Shown here: in pieces, positions 21,890 through 33,465 of the stretch | Layout of the letters: each line of letters opens with the position of its first letter | How positions within the stretch are numbered: position 1 is the first letter of the stretch | Assembly: GCA_032718475.1 (NCBI GenBank) | Contig: JAUCBJ010006278.1 | Location: forward strand, 1 to 40,637 | DNA length: 40,637 bases | Reading direction: 5' to 3' | From: Nemertoderma westbladi | Taxonomy: Eukaryota; Xenacoelomorpha; Nemertodermatida; Nemertodermatidae | Program-made: the position numbers and the translations under genes | The notes under the pieces: model-generated | The model's input: the letters and a program-made list of their open reading frames with translations, nothing else | Database searches by the model: none | Told to the model about the DNA's origin: nothing

Positions 21890-24626
21890 ATTGTATGCGC
21901 CTACACTAGTTACATGTGTGCCTACACTCGTTCTAGATGCGCCTGCACTAGTTTCATAGCACCTACATTAGTTCTGTATGCGTCTATACTAGTTCCAGAT
22001 GCGCCTACACTAGTTCTGGATGGGCCTACACTAGTTTCATAGCACCTACATTAGTTCTGTATGCGCCTATACTAGTTGCGGATGGCCTACACTAGTTACG
22101 GATGGGCCTACACTAGTTTCATAGCACCTACATTAGTTCTGTATGCGCCTATACTAGTTGCGGATGGCCTACACTAGTTACGGATGGGCCTACACTAGTT
22201 ACGGATGGGCCTACACTAGTTACGGATGGGCCTACACTAGTTTCATGGCACCTACATTAGTTCTGTATGCGCCTACACTAGTTCCGGATGGGCCTACACT
22301 AGTTACGGATGGGCCTACACTAGTTTCATAGCACCTACATTAGTTCTGTATGCGCCTACACTAGTTCCGGATGGGCCAACACTAGTTCTGTATGCACCTA
22401 CACTAGTTGCGGATGCGGATACACTAGTTTCATATGCGCCGCTCCTATACTAGTTCCATATGGGCTGCGCCTACACTAGTTCCATATGCGCCGCACCTAC
22501 ACTAGATATGTATGCACCGCGCCTACCATACACTAGTTCCGGATGGGCCTATACAAGTTCTGTATGCGCCTACACTAGTTGCGTATGCGGATACACTAGT
22601 TCCATATGCGCTGCGCCTACACTAGTTCCATATGCGCCGCTCCTACACTAGTTCCATATGCGCCGCTCCTACACTAGTTCCATATGCGCTGCGCCTACAC
22701 TAGTTCCATATGCGCTGCGCCTACACTAGTTCCATATGTGCCGCTCCTACACTAGTTCCATATGCGCTGCGCCTACACTAGTTCCATATGCGCTGCGCCT
22801 ACACTAGTTCCATATGCGCTGCGCCTACACTAGTTCCATATGCGCCGCTCCTACACTAGTTCCATATGCGCCGCTCCTACACTAGTTCCATATGCGCTGC
22901 GCCTACACTAGTTCCATATGCGCCGCTCCTACACTAGTTCCATATGCGCTGCGCCTACACTAGTTCCATATGCGCCGCTCCTACACTAGTTCCATATGCG
23001 CTGCGCCTACACTAGTTCCATATGCGCCGCTCCTACACTAGTTCCATATGCGCCGCTCCTACACTAGTTCCATATGCGCTGCGCCTACACTAGTTCCATA
23101 TGCGCTGCGCCTACACTAGTTCCATATGTGCCGCTCCTACACTAGTTCCATATGCGCTGCGCCTACACTAGTTCCATATGCGCTGCGCCTACACTAGTTC
23201 CATATGCGCTGCGCCTACACTAGTTCCATATGCGCCGCTCCTACACTAGTTCCATATGCGCCGCTCCTACACTAGTTCCATATGCGCTGCGCCTACACTA
23301 GTTCCATATGCGCTGCGCCTACACTAGTTCCATATGCTCTGCGCCTACACTAGTTCCATATGCGCTGCGCCTACACTAGTTCCATATGCGCTGCGCCTAC
23401 ACTAGTTCCATATGCGCTGCGCCTAGACTAGTTCCATATGCGCTGCGCCTACACTAGTTCCATATGCTCTGCGCCTACACTAGTTCCATATACGCTGCGC
23501 CTACACTAGTTCCATATGCGCTGCGTCTACACTAGTTCCATATGCGCCGCTCCTACACTAGTTCCATATGCGCTGCGCCTACACTAGTTCCATATGCGCT
23601 GCGCCTACACTAGTTCCATATGCGCAGCGCCTACACTAGTTCCATATGCGCTGCGCCTACACTAGTTCCATATGCGCTGCGCCTACACTAGTTCCATATG
23701 CGCTGCGCCTACACTAGTTCCATATGCGCTGCGCCTACACTAGTTCCATATGCGCTGCGCCTACACTAGTTCCATATGCGCTGCGCCTACACTAGTTCCT
23801 TATGCGCTGCGCCTACACTAGTTCCATATGCGCTGCGCCTACACTAGTTCCATATGCGCTGCGCCTACACTAGTTCCATATGCGCTGCGCCTACACTAGT
23901 TCCATATGCGCTGCGCCTACACTAGTTCCATATGCGCTGCGCCTACACTAGTTCCATATGCGCTGCGCCTACACTAGTTCCATATGCGCCGCTCCTACAC
24001 TAGTTCCATATGCGCTGCGCCTACACTAGTTCCATATGCGCTGCGCCTACACTAGTTCCATATGCGCTGCGCCTACACTAGTTCCATATGCGCTGCGCCT
24101 ACACTAGTTCCATATGCGCTGCGCCTACACTAGTTCCATATGCGCTGCGCCTACACTAGTTCCATATGCGCTGCGCCTACACTAGTTCCATATGCGCTGC
24201 GCCTACACTAGTTCCATATGCGCCGCTCCTACACTAGTTCCATATGCGCTGCGCCTACACTAGTTCCATATGCGCCGCTCCTACACTAGTTCCATATGCG
24301 CCGCTCCTACACTAGTTCCATATGCGCTGCGCCTACACTAGTTCCATATGCGCTGCGCCTACACTAGTTCCATATGTGCCGCTCCTACACTAGTTCCATA
24401 TGCGCTGCGCCTACACTAGTTCCATATGCGCTGCGCCTACACTAGTTCCATATGCGCTGCGCCTACACTAGTTCCATATGCGCCGCTCCTACACTAGTTC
24501 CATATGCGCCGCTCCTACACTAGTTCCATATGCGCTGCGCCTACACTAGTTCCATATGCGCTGCGCCTACACTAGTTCCATATGCGCCGCTCCTACACTA
24601 GTTCCATATGCGCTGCGCCTACACTA
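21890..24626 (+). repeat. 2.7-kb minisatellite, mostly 26-bp units
   Basis: Core CTACACTAGTTCCATATGCG is followed by CTGCGC (variant A) or CCGCTC (variant B), with rare variants such as TGTGCCGCTC (T) and CTCTGCGC. The first ~500 bp has shorter, more diverse units such as CTACACTAGTTACGGATGGGC. From about 22600 the array is uniform. SpeI (ACTAGT) and NdeI (CATATG) sites recur in nearly every unit. A 12-unit pattern (A B B A A T A A A B B A) occurs three times. The period is not a multiple of 3, so it is non-coding. Confidence 0.97.
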
Positions 24627-24851
24627 CATTGCACTGTTCATCTCACTTTTTACTTCGATTCAATATGTATCTCATTAATTCCACACATTCATGTACATAA
24701 TTCATACTTGTGATATAAATATTACTTGTATTATTTTCAAGTAGTTTACCATCAATGATGCAGCACGGATGTGGAGAATCATATCACAGTATGTTTTGCA
24801 TTGCATTCCAGATAGTGGCGCACATTGGCCGCAAGTGAAATAATGTATAGT

Positions 24852-24918
24852 TGAAATAATGTATAGTTTATTGTTTTGGTTAGAAAACACCGCCACTGTA
24901 ACCTGCTCCTTTCCCTTA
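24852..24918 (-). repeat. Dispersed ~67-bp minisatellite, locus 2 (single inverted copy)
   Basis: TTTATTGTTTTGGTTAGAAAA and GTAACCTGCTCCTTTCCC are the reverse complement of the unit arrayed at 15490-15905. One copy only. Confidence 0.85.
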
Positions 24919-26199
24919 ATGTTTTATTTAAATTAAACCAATTTTTAAAACCAACTAAAATTTATTTTGGGTTTACGGTCATTTTGCGCCATTGACTCTG
25001 CATTTATATAATAATTTAATTCTGAACTTTCATGAAAATAATAATTGCCCTATCTTGGCTGATATATAGTTATTTTGGTGCGAGGGTAATTCGATTGGTA
25101 ACTACTGGGTTAGTTTTCAATACCACTGTAGAGGTCCTATTAATTCGGCCACGAAGATGTCAATGGAAAATAAGTATTTCATTATTCAAGCCTGATTTCT
25201 AATTTAACGGATGCTGTTTTAATTAATTAAATAAAAAGTCAGAGGCGTGGTTTGATTATATATGAAGTTCCACTTCCGTTTTACAAGAAATAGCCAAATA
25301 TGGTATGGTATCTGGATCGAATTAACAAAGATGCAAGTGGAATAAGCAATAGACACAGGAATCAAGAAAATCATGTTACTTTACTAAATTAGTTACTCCA
25401 CCAAAGTTTTGGTTCACTACGGAAATTCACAGCAATGGGATTTGTTACAAATGCACTGATTTACTTACAGAGTGCAAAGTCCGATTGCGATGCATCCCTG
25501 TATCTGTAACATAATTGACGGACTCTCCTAGGAGGCGGTATTATTTTGTTCTTTAGTGATGCACCCAACCCATATATCAATCTACAAACAACCAGAGAGA
25601 GGCCCAGCAATCTTAGAGTATTATTATTTAGGAAGTAACAAAAATCTAATATCAGGAAGGATTTCAGGAATGTTATATAACAAATAATAATTCAGAATTT
25701 TGAATTCAGTGTGCTCCAAATTTACGTAGATTATTTCTACTACTGAAGTTACATTGCATCTTGAATTTAATTTAACATTACGGTTTGAGGTTACAGTGCC
25801 ACATTATTCTTACCAAAACAATAAACGAAAGTCAATAGCACAAGTTAGAATCTTATTGCACAGAATCAGCTGTCATTTGCATCGATTTTCCCCTGGAGAG
25901 GGATTAATTTTGAGTTCGTTGAATGTCCCCCGACATCTGGTCACAGATGTCATAAAGTAATATTAGAAGATAATAATTTTAATTTATTTAATTTATTTAT
26001 TATTTCGCTAGAAAGTCTGTAGCCCCTCGTACCACTTTATTACGTGAATAGTTGATAGTGGCTGCAGAGAAAAGTGTGACACATTGGAGAACTCCATATA
26101 GATCAGCATCCACAGCCATACCATCATGAAAAGAACGCCTATCGTGTAAGGAGATAGCTATCTTGTTTCAGCTTTAACAAATTATAAATAACAAAGTTG
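24919..26199. other. No gene recognised
   Basis: AT-rich. A partial copy of the ~67-bp unit (TACCAAAACAATAAACGAAA) lies at 25809-25828. Nothing else. Confidence 0.35.
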
Positions 26200-26440
26200 G
26201 AGAAGATGCTCACTTTCAAACATTTCGCTCCCTAGCAACAGACTTTGCTTTCAGATATTTCGCCCCCTAGCGGTAGACTGGGTAACTGCAGATTGACATT
26301 TAGGACAATACCTTTCTAACAGGCTATGCTATAATAAGTGGGGTTTCATTGAAATGGGTTAGAACGCATCGCCTGTCACAGACAGAGAATCAGACAAACA
26401 TCCATACAGACATTTCATTTTTTATAGATAAAACATATTT
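26200..26440 (+). repeat. Possible 3' end of a dispersed retroelement
   Basis: Two direct TTTCGC(T/C)CCCTAGC motifs lie at 26223 and 26259. They are followed by TTGAAATGGGTTAGAACGCA and a CAGACAGA/CATCCATACAGAC run before TTTTATAGATA. A GAAATNGGTTNGA block followed by a short CAGA-rich microsatellite is typical of 3' ends of several invertebrate retroelements. Recognised by style only. Confidence 0.3.
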
Positions 26441-27325
26441 GCAACTTAGGTATATCAATACTCATTATCAATATGAACTACTGAACTTGAACTATCATAT
26501 TTAACTGGCCTTTCCTTTCCACCTCAAACCACTATGACATCCCCTTCCTCCTCCTCCAGACCAATACTGAAATACTGAAATCAGCATTTTCACCAAGAGC
26601 TGATGATATCTTTATCCAACAGAAAAACGCATAGTAACAAGGGGAATTACATGAAACATAGCTGTTTCCAGTGGCACTTCTTTTTTTCTATCCTCATCCT
26701 CGGTACATATGCCTGGTGTTTAGAAAGCCGCGATCTACCTGCATGGTGTAATCGTGTACACGTGTGTGTATGTAGTGCCTAAGATAACAAGGATTCTAAA
26801 TAAACATACACCGCATTATGATCATACGTGATGCAGATTACACTAAACATTCGCATAACCGTCATTGTATATTACTTGTTAACGTGTTATTGTTATTCAC
26901 TGGAAACAATGTTACCGGTGATTGCTCAACTGAGTTGTGATATTGTTTATTAGAAATTTCTTTCTCAAATATGCTCTATATGGCTAGAGTGGTTTTGTTT
27001 CAGTTTTTTAAACGCCCACACACTCATACAAGTAGTGATATATGTTGCCTTTTATTGGTCAAGAAAACCTATTGATTTTTGTGAGTGGCAGTTTAAGTTG
27101 TAATGCAATAAAACTAAGTAATATGAAACCTGGTTTACAGAAGATTTATTAATATATTATTGTATTTATTATGTAATCTTCATGTAAAAATCATGCTTTA
27201 TATTTATATTATGGATGTATTACAAGTTTATTATATAATATTTCGATCTCGAATTCCTAGATTAAACCAGTCAAACCTATAGTAACCAATAACATCAACA
27301 TTTCAATCTCTACAGGTAGTATAGG
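26441..27325. other. No feature seen
   Basis: AT-rich upstream flank of LINE 2; no recognised element. Confidence 0.3.
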
Positions 27326-27351
27326 TTATATTGTACTACTACTACTAGGAT

Positions 27352-29033
27352 CGGCATGCTGCATTGCAGCTGCATTTTTAAGAATGCTGTGCCGGCTTAT
27401 CGACAAAATTGCACCGCCACAACTCCCTATCACCCATGACATTTGCTAGATCATCCGCATCTTCAAGGCCAGTGTCCTTTAAGATGCGTCTCAAGAAAGT
27501 CATGGGCTGTCCAACATGCTTATTCACTCCATGAGGCTGCCAAAGTACAAGATTATGCACTGGCTGTTCCTCACGGCGAAAGCAATGTCCTGCAAAGCGG
27601 AGGCGATTTTGTTCTAGTGTCAAGCTTGGTAGAACCAATGAGACACCTCCAATGTTATATAGTGTCTGGTTGGAGATGTGCGCATTGCACTTGACACAAT
27701 GAAACCCGGCGTAGCATTCTTGTGAATGTGCCATCCAGAGATTTGGTGTCCTCAGCAGTTAGAGCCCAGCATGGACTCCCATAGAGGAGTACTGGAACTA
27801 CTGCTGCTCTAAATAATCGGACCTTAAGTGTCCGATTAATTCTCGGTGACTTCCAAATCCTGGAAAGCATATTCATGGACCATGCCTTTCCCTTACGTAT
27901 TCGAAGGTCCTCACCTGACTTCCGGATCCATGATCCCAGGTAACAGAAGTCATCCACATGCTCGAGAATACCATCTTTTGAGCTTATGCTCATCCGATCA
28001 GAGACTTGCTGAGGACTTTCAAAGTTAACTGTCAAAATTGTGGTCTTTCTGGAGTTAATAAAAAGACCAACACTAGAAGCAGCATGTTCTAATGAGCTGA
28101 GGAGCCGTTGGGCTCCCTCTAGTGATTCTGAGAGTACTCCTAAGTCATCAGCAAAGTCTAGATCAGTTAGGTACTTGGCAGGATTTCCTCGACTTCTGGA
28201 GCCAGTAGGTGGAGTTATCATCACCCCATCATCATTATGATGATCTAAGGACATGCGTAGAACATAGTCAACAACAATTATGAACAAGAATGGTGCAAGT
28301 GTGTCTCCCTGGAGGACGCCCCATAACACTTCAAATGGTTCTGTGTCACCGTCAACAGTAGACACAAATGTTGTCGAACCATCGTATACTGATCTGATTG
28401 CTGCAATAATTTCATCAGGAATCCCATATAATGAAAGTATGCTGAACATACGTGAGCGAGAGACTGAATCAAAGGCCTTGAAGAAGTCAACAAATATAAC
28501 AGCCAGATGCCTGTCTTTGTGCCAAAATGGGCTCCATGGTCCCACGAGCTTTACGGAACCCATTCTGATTTCCACGGAGCAGTCTCTCAATGGGACCCCT
28601 GATGCGATTTAATAGAATTCTATTGTATAGCTTTGCATCAATCGAGATCAATGAGATTCCCCGAAAAGAACCATAGAGTGTTAGGTTGCCCTTCTTGGGA
28701 ACTGGCACCAACTTATTTGTTTTCATTTCTTGTGGGACTCTTGTTGTTCGGTACATGTCTACTGAGCTTGCATGAGCTTACATGAGCTTTAAACACTCAG
28801 GTATTTTAAAGACATCAGGGGGAACACCATCTACTCCACTGGCACGATTGGTCGTAATGCTCTTTGCAGAAGCCTCCACTTCTGCAAAGGAGATATCACC
28901 AATGGGAATATCTGGGAGTACATACTCAGACACTTTTACTTCTATAACGTTATCAGGCAATACCCTGTCATGATTGAGGAGCTTTTCAGAGTGGGCCTTC
29001 CAACCATTGAGGCGATCGGCTGGTGATTCAGCC
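27352..29033 (-). pseudogene. LINE 2 reverse transcriptase and C-terminal domain
   Basis: Motifs on the minus strand, in order: LNGWKAHSEKLLN (pre-RT segment, about 29010); NRASGVDGVPPDVFK; LVPVPKKGN then GSFRGISLI; NQNGFRKARGT; VIFVDFFKAFDSVSR (catalytic Asp); WGVLQGDTLAPFLF; LDFADDLGVL (catalytic FADD box); CYLGSWIRKS; LLYGSPCWALT; and a C-terminal block FAGHCFRREEQP then LRRILKDTG. Three or more frameshifts split it (near 28770, 28530 and 27700). Domain order matches LINE 1, but the residues differ enough that these are two subfamilies. Confidence 0.88.
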
Positions 29034-29404
29034 TTAACCCTATTACCACTGGGGTGTTTTGACCATTAGCACCACTGGGGGGGGGGGGGGGGGGGGGGCG
29101 ATTCGGCCCACCCACTATATTTTTGTAATCGTCCAATGAAATCCTACAAAATTTGGGCTGTTGGTGAAACAACTATAGATGAACACTACCAAACCTTAAA
29201 AAGTTAAAATTTCAAAAGCAGGGACTCATAATTTTGATGAAAAATAAAAGTAGTCCCAGGACAAAATTACAAAATTTTTCGTTTTCTAAAAACTAATAGT
29301 GTGGCAGTGTTGGCTAGATTTAGTAGGTTTTTCAAGACGCTGAATCGAATGTGATTATATTCCATTTCCAAAAATTGAAGTGGATGCTATTTTTCGTGCA
29401 CCTA

Positions 29405-29524
29405 AATAAATAAAAAATTAGGGGCATTTTCGGAATATCTAATTTTTCAAAATTTGAAGTGCCACGCCCGCACTTCAAATTTTGAAAAATTAGATATTCA
29501 GAAAATGCCCCTAATTTTTTATTT
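29405..29524. repeat. Near-perfect palindrome in the MITE
   Basis: Left arm 29407-29461 and right arm 29471-29524 are reverse complements over about 54 bp with one mismatch (CGGAATATC versus its partner with A). The 9-base loop CCACGCCCG is at 29462-29470. This could extrude as a strong hairpin. Confidence 0.9.
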
Positions 29525-29529
29525 CAACG

Positions 29530-29935
29530 CACCTTTATAGGTTTTCTGGGCCGCTGAATCGATTGAAAGTAATATAGAAGCCTGAAGACTTAGTGGTTCG
29601 CCATTTTTGGTGCACCAAAATTAGGGCGTGGCACTTCAAATTTTGAAAAATACGAGATTCGGAAAATAAACCAAAATTGAAATTGTAACGCATTTATATA
29701 GGTTTTCTAGACCGCTGAATCGATTGAAAGTAATATAGACGCCTGAAGACTTAGAGGTTAGCCATTTTTTGTAAATCAAAACTTTAGTGTTTTTTCCGAA
29801 TAAAGTAATTTTGAAAATTTGAAGTGCCACGCCCTAATTTTGGTGCACCGAAAATGGTGAACCACTAAGTCTTCAGGCTTCTTTCTATATTACTTTCAAT
29901 CGATTCAGGGCTCCAGAAAACCAATAAAAATGCTT
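29530..29935. repeat. Second inverted repeat plus internal direct copy in the MITE
   Basis: 29536-29650 is inverted at about 29812-29925 (shared: GAATCGATTGAAAGTAATAT, CCTGAAGACTTAG, TTAGGGCGTGGCACTTC). A further direct copy of the first part lies at 29696-29770. The block has been duplicated both directly and inversely. Confidence 0.85.
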
Positions 29936-30370
29936 CGAAATCTAAACTTTAGTAAATTTTCCGAATTTTCCGAGAAAAAGTAATTTTGAAATTTTAAAGT
30001 GCCACGCCCTAATTTGGGTGCTCCAAAAATCATGTACCACTACACTTACATACTTGTATAGAGCATTAGAGTGAACCAAACCAATAAAAATAAATAAAAA
30101 TAGCCCAAACATAAGTAATTACTAAATCACGAATAACTTTGTAAAATTCGAAAATTTCAAAAAATTTGGTGCTGGAGACCAAATTTTGAGGTGGCACCCA
30201 CATCGAAAAGTAGAAATCCAATTGCAACGTCGTTTTTTGCAAAAGATGCGGCATTAAATTTGGCTAATTCTCAATACAAATTGGGCCGGTACGTAATGTG
30301 GTTGCATAGTTACAGCAACTAAATCTAAGAGTTGATGTCCCCCCCCCCCCTCCAGTGGTAATAGGGTTAA

Positions 30371-31640
30371 CCTTGGTGGTTGGTTGGTTGGTTGGTTGGC
30401 TTTTTCGACCAGCAAGCAAGGATGATTGGATGGGATGATTGCCTGCTGTCGTCAGCATCATTGATGGCATCAACCTGTTGGTTTATTAGCTCCTGTAAAT
30501 TAACAGAGTACTGCCTGTTCAGGGACCTAGATGCAGCCTTAACTGCATTCTTGGCCGCTGTAGTCTGTTTGAGTTGGGATTCTTTCTGCGCCTTGTAGAG
30601 GTCATTTCGGCACTTCTGAATTTTGTTGTCAGTCCAGGGGGCCCGTTTCCTGTTTCGAGGGTATACAGGAACTGTTTCTGCAGCTGCTAACTTAACTGCC
30701 TCTGTGAAGGCAGTATAGCCCTCACAGTGATCTGCCGCCTCAGAGGCAAGAACCTCATACCTGTTGCTCAGCTGTAGTTTGAAGCTGGATCTCACATTGC
30801 AACAGAGAGGACCAGTCATGCCGCGGCAAGGCAGATTTCGTTGTTCTGCTAGCACGCAGACTAAGTCTTACCTTGGCTACAATAAGGCGGTGATCACTGG
30901 AGAAGGGTCGTAGTGTAAATGCATTACAGTCTTGTATAGAGCTCCTATATTTCCTACGAAACAGGATATGGTCTATCTGGGACATGTGTGACCACTTGGT
31001 CCACTATGAGTCCATAGCTTTCCAGTTCGCTTCTTGAACTGGGTTCCAGCCGAAAACAATCCATTTCCAGAGATAAAATCCTGAAGATGGACGGAATTTC
31101 GGTTAACACTATTGCTATAGACCCAGGGCGATGTAGGTGATTGATGCAGACTTGCATTAAAGTCTCCCAGGAATGTTAAGAATGCATGCTGATCCACTCC
31201 ATCAGTAGCTGCTTGTAGATTCTGGTAGAAATTTTCCACCTCCTCTACAGGGGCAACACTAGTTGGAGAGTTGCACACAATCAGAAACACATTAGGAAAC
31301 TTCTTAGCCAGTTTTCTAGAACATGAGAAGTGGCAATGGATGATGCTGTTAGAGATTTGGTCTATTTTGTCCAATGCTGCATGTGCAGTTAGATTCATCA
31401 ATAGAACAATTCAACCATTGCCACTATCATCTGCTGAAGCGAGGGCGAGTCGCCAACCGCTCCCCATGTCCTTAATCAGAACCTCAACAGTCTGTCCAGT
31501 CTGCATTCGGTGCTCTTGAACACCCACTGCACTAAGAGAAAGCTTATCTGCCAAGGCAGCCAGCTCACCTTGTCGCATTGGGGACCCGAGTGTTAGGGTG
31601 TTAATTGAGGCTAGTCTATTGACTTGCCTCAGATTCACCA
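30371..31640 (-). pseudogene. LINE 2 endonuclease and linker
   Basis: Apurinic-type endonuclease of an RTE-like LINE, read on the minus strand: VGVQEHRM (catalytic Glu) near 31510; FLTFLGDFNASLHQ (Asp/Asn pair) near 31155; QIDHILFRRKYRSS near 30970; and FSSDHRLIVAKVRLSLR (catalytic SDH) near 30890. A linker with WSKK follows. At 30371-30400 the coding strand has a (CCAA)n expansion (GGTT/TTGG on the plus strand), which shifts the frame before the MITE junction. Breaks also occur near 31400 and 30980. All main endonuclease motifs are present, unlike in LINE 1. Confidence 0.85.
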
Positions 31641-32363
31641 ATGGCTTGGTTGGTCGGGGTGGAACATGAGAGTAGCCTCCAACTCCAGAATCCCTCTCCC
31701 CCTCACAATCTGGCCTCCCTGGTGACCCAGGGCATCAGGAAAGGGACTCACATAATTGTTGGCCGCTCTCTCTCCAGTAGTGGGTGAGACATAGGCAGCC
31801 GGTCAGGAGATAACTGACGCCTGTGAGGCCAATTGTATCCGGTAATTCCACTGGCCTCTAGTGGCCGGACCTCCGCATTACTAATATAATCCATACGAGT
31901 CAGCTCACGGGGCAAATACCATACCCTGGTTTGCCATTCCACAGGGTGGGTGTCACAGTGGAGTCAGATATGAGGCCCATCACCCATATCTATTCTGGCG
32001 CACATGACCCACCATTGTCTGTGCAGCTCATCTGCTGGGTCATGCCCTGTACCCCTGCTGCCAGGTGCAGGTCGCAGTGAAGTGCACTCAGAGTGGACAT
32101 GAGAACACTCTACTCCTGACCAGCCATTGGTAGATCACCATCTGCATGGCCAGGCCATATACCCCTGCAGCCAAGTATATGGGTCTTTAATCCACGACCA
32201 AGGGCGTCCTTAACCCAGAACGAAGGGGGTCCTAGTTACAGGACCAGATTTGCCCTAGTAAGAGGGTCTGTGCAGCTACAGGTGGCACCTCCTTTATGCT
32301 GCATGGAGGTGGCAAGTTTTCTTGATCAATGACCTAGAATACCTGACCTGACAATTATATTAA
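31641..32363 (-). other. LINE 2 5' region
   Basis: Upstream of the first endonuclease motif and inside the target duplications, so part of the element. It is more GC-rich than the flanks and has only short frames. It may be 5' UTR or a decayed N-terminal coding part. No ORF1-type domain is recognisable. Confidence 0.6.
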
Positions 32364-32376
32364 TTATATTGTACTA

Positions 32377-32818
32377 GGTGTTTCTCTTGAAGGCGATATC
32401 GCAATATCGCGGTTTCGATTTGTTTTTACGATTAAGTAACGATTCATTGGGTCATGAATAAGGAATTTATGGAGTGTTTTAGTGAAAAAAATTGCGACAA
32501 ATTATGACAAAAAGGCCAAAGATTTTTGCGGGTAACCATAGGTATATGACTCATGGTTACTCACATGAGATGAGTTGAGATGACAAGAATCCCAGGTCCC
32601 AAAAATGTAAGCAATTGCTCAGTGTAAGGAAATGTAATAATTTCCACTGATATTAGTGGAGATTTTAAATTGGGATTGCTGTATTAATTTTAGGTGTAAT
32701 TTAGGTACTGTCCTGTAACCCCCCATTCCTGTTACCCCCTCCCCCTCCCCCCCCTCCCCACCCCCCCCCGTCTCAGATAGTGATTCCTGTTACCCCCCCC
32801 CCCCCCATTCCTGTTACC
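32377..32818. other. Flank with C-rich tracts
   Basis: From about 32718, CCTGTTACCCC- and ATTCCTGTTACC-type units alternate with long C runs up to the LTR border. The LTR element inserted inside the last CTGTTACC. Confidence 0.6.
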
Positions 32819-33360
32819 TGTTAGCGAATCAATTCCGCCTCACCAAACCCCATAAAGTGAGCCATAAAGCAATATTGGGAGCACGAGGTTGATTACCAAT
32901 ATCAACCTCGTGTCACCCCAATAAAGTGGGAAGGGAAGGAGAAACACACAATGGAGGTCAGGGGCCAAACCCCTAACCCAAAGAGAACAGGTGGAGTGAA
33001 CGGGAACACTCCAAAGGGCGCCAACAGGGGTATCAACCAATCAGAGGGGGGAAAGGCATCGATTAGGTACAGCAATAAGGCCACCGTGCAATATAACCAG
33101 TTACCAGTAATCATACCAGTCAGTTATCCCAGTATCATATTGGTGCTAGTTAGGTTAGATAGTTTAGCTAGGGAAGGACCGGGACTTTAGTTACCGTATC
33201 CCGCCTTCCGTGTACAACAACCTATATCCATATCTATATCTATATCTTTATGCCGATTATTATATACAACGAACGATACGAACTCATTTACTCTTCACAC
33301 ACGGCGGGGACGCGTGAACTAACACCGGATAAACCGGGATCCTTCCTGGATCCCGTCACA
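32819..33360 (+). repeat. 5' LTR (542 bp)
   Basis: TG...CA ends. Contains a perfect hairpin (CACGAGGTTGAT / ATCAACCTCGTG, 32882-32912), an AATAAA at 32920, and an AT-rich TATATC-repeat region near 33226-33252 that could act as a core promoter. Confidence 0.96.
32882..32912 (+). promoter_or_regulatory. Hairpin in the 5' LTR
   Basis: 12-bp perfect arms with the 7-base loop TACCAAT, just before the AATAAA. In the 3' LTR the single substitution at 37485 introduces one mismatch into the same stem. Role unknown. Confidence 0.6.
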
Positions 33361-33465
33361 GTAACTAAAACCAACTGCTGCCCTAGCTAGTAACTAAACC
33401 CTTCGGTAGTGATTAAACTCAGAGCTGCCGTCCTAGCTAGCGACTACCAGCCACCAAAGACGAAG

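Larger units (their letters stand above)
29038..30366. mobile_element. piggyBac-type MITE (1329 bp) inserted in LINE 2
   Basis: Perfect 15-bp terminal inverted repeats CCCTATTACCACTGG / CCAGTGGTAATAGGG are flanked on both sides by TTAA (29034-29037 and 30367-30370). A CCCT-beginning terminus and a TTAA target are the hallmarks of piggyBac-family elements. Inside are a G22 tract near the left end, a C12 tract near the right end, and extensive palindromes; no transposase frame. It interrupts LINE 2 exactly at a GTTAAG (Val-Lys) codon pair. One TTAA copy alone reads in frame into the downstream LINE codons. Confidence 0.93.
27339..32363 (-). mobile_element. LINE 2: RTE-like non-LTR retrotransposon, near full length, split by a MITE
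   Basis: The minus-strand element has target duplications TTATATTGTACTA at 27326-27338 and 32364-32376. The last three bases may belong to the tail. The 3' end again carries CCTAGTAGTAGTAGTA (27336-27349). Without the inserted MITE the length is about 3.7 kb, normal for an RTE element. The order is 5' region (about 32363-31641), endonuclease, linker, reverse transcriptase, C-terminal domain. Frameshifts and stops mark it as inactive. Confidence 0.88.

Noticed and set aside
22460-22651. 63-codon frame in the minisatellite
   Set aside because: Repeat translation; the 26-bp period breaks any long frame.
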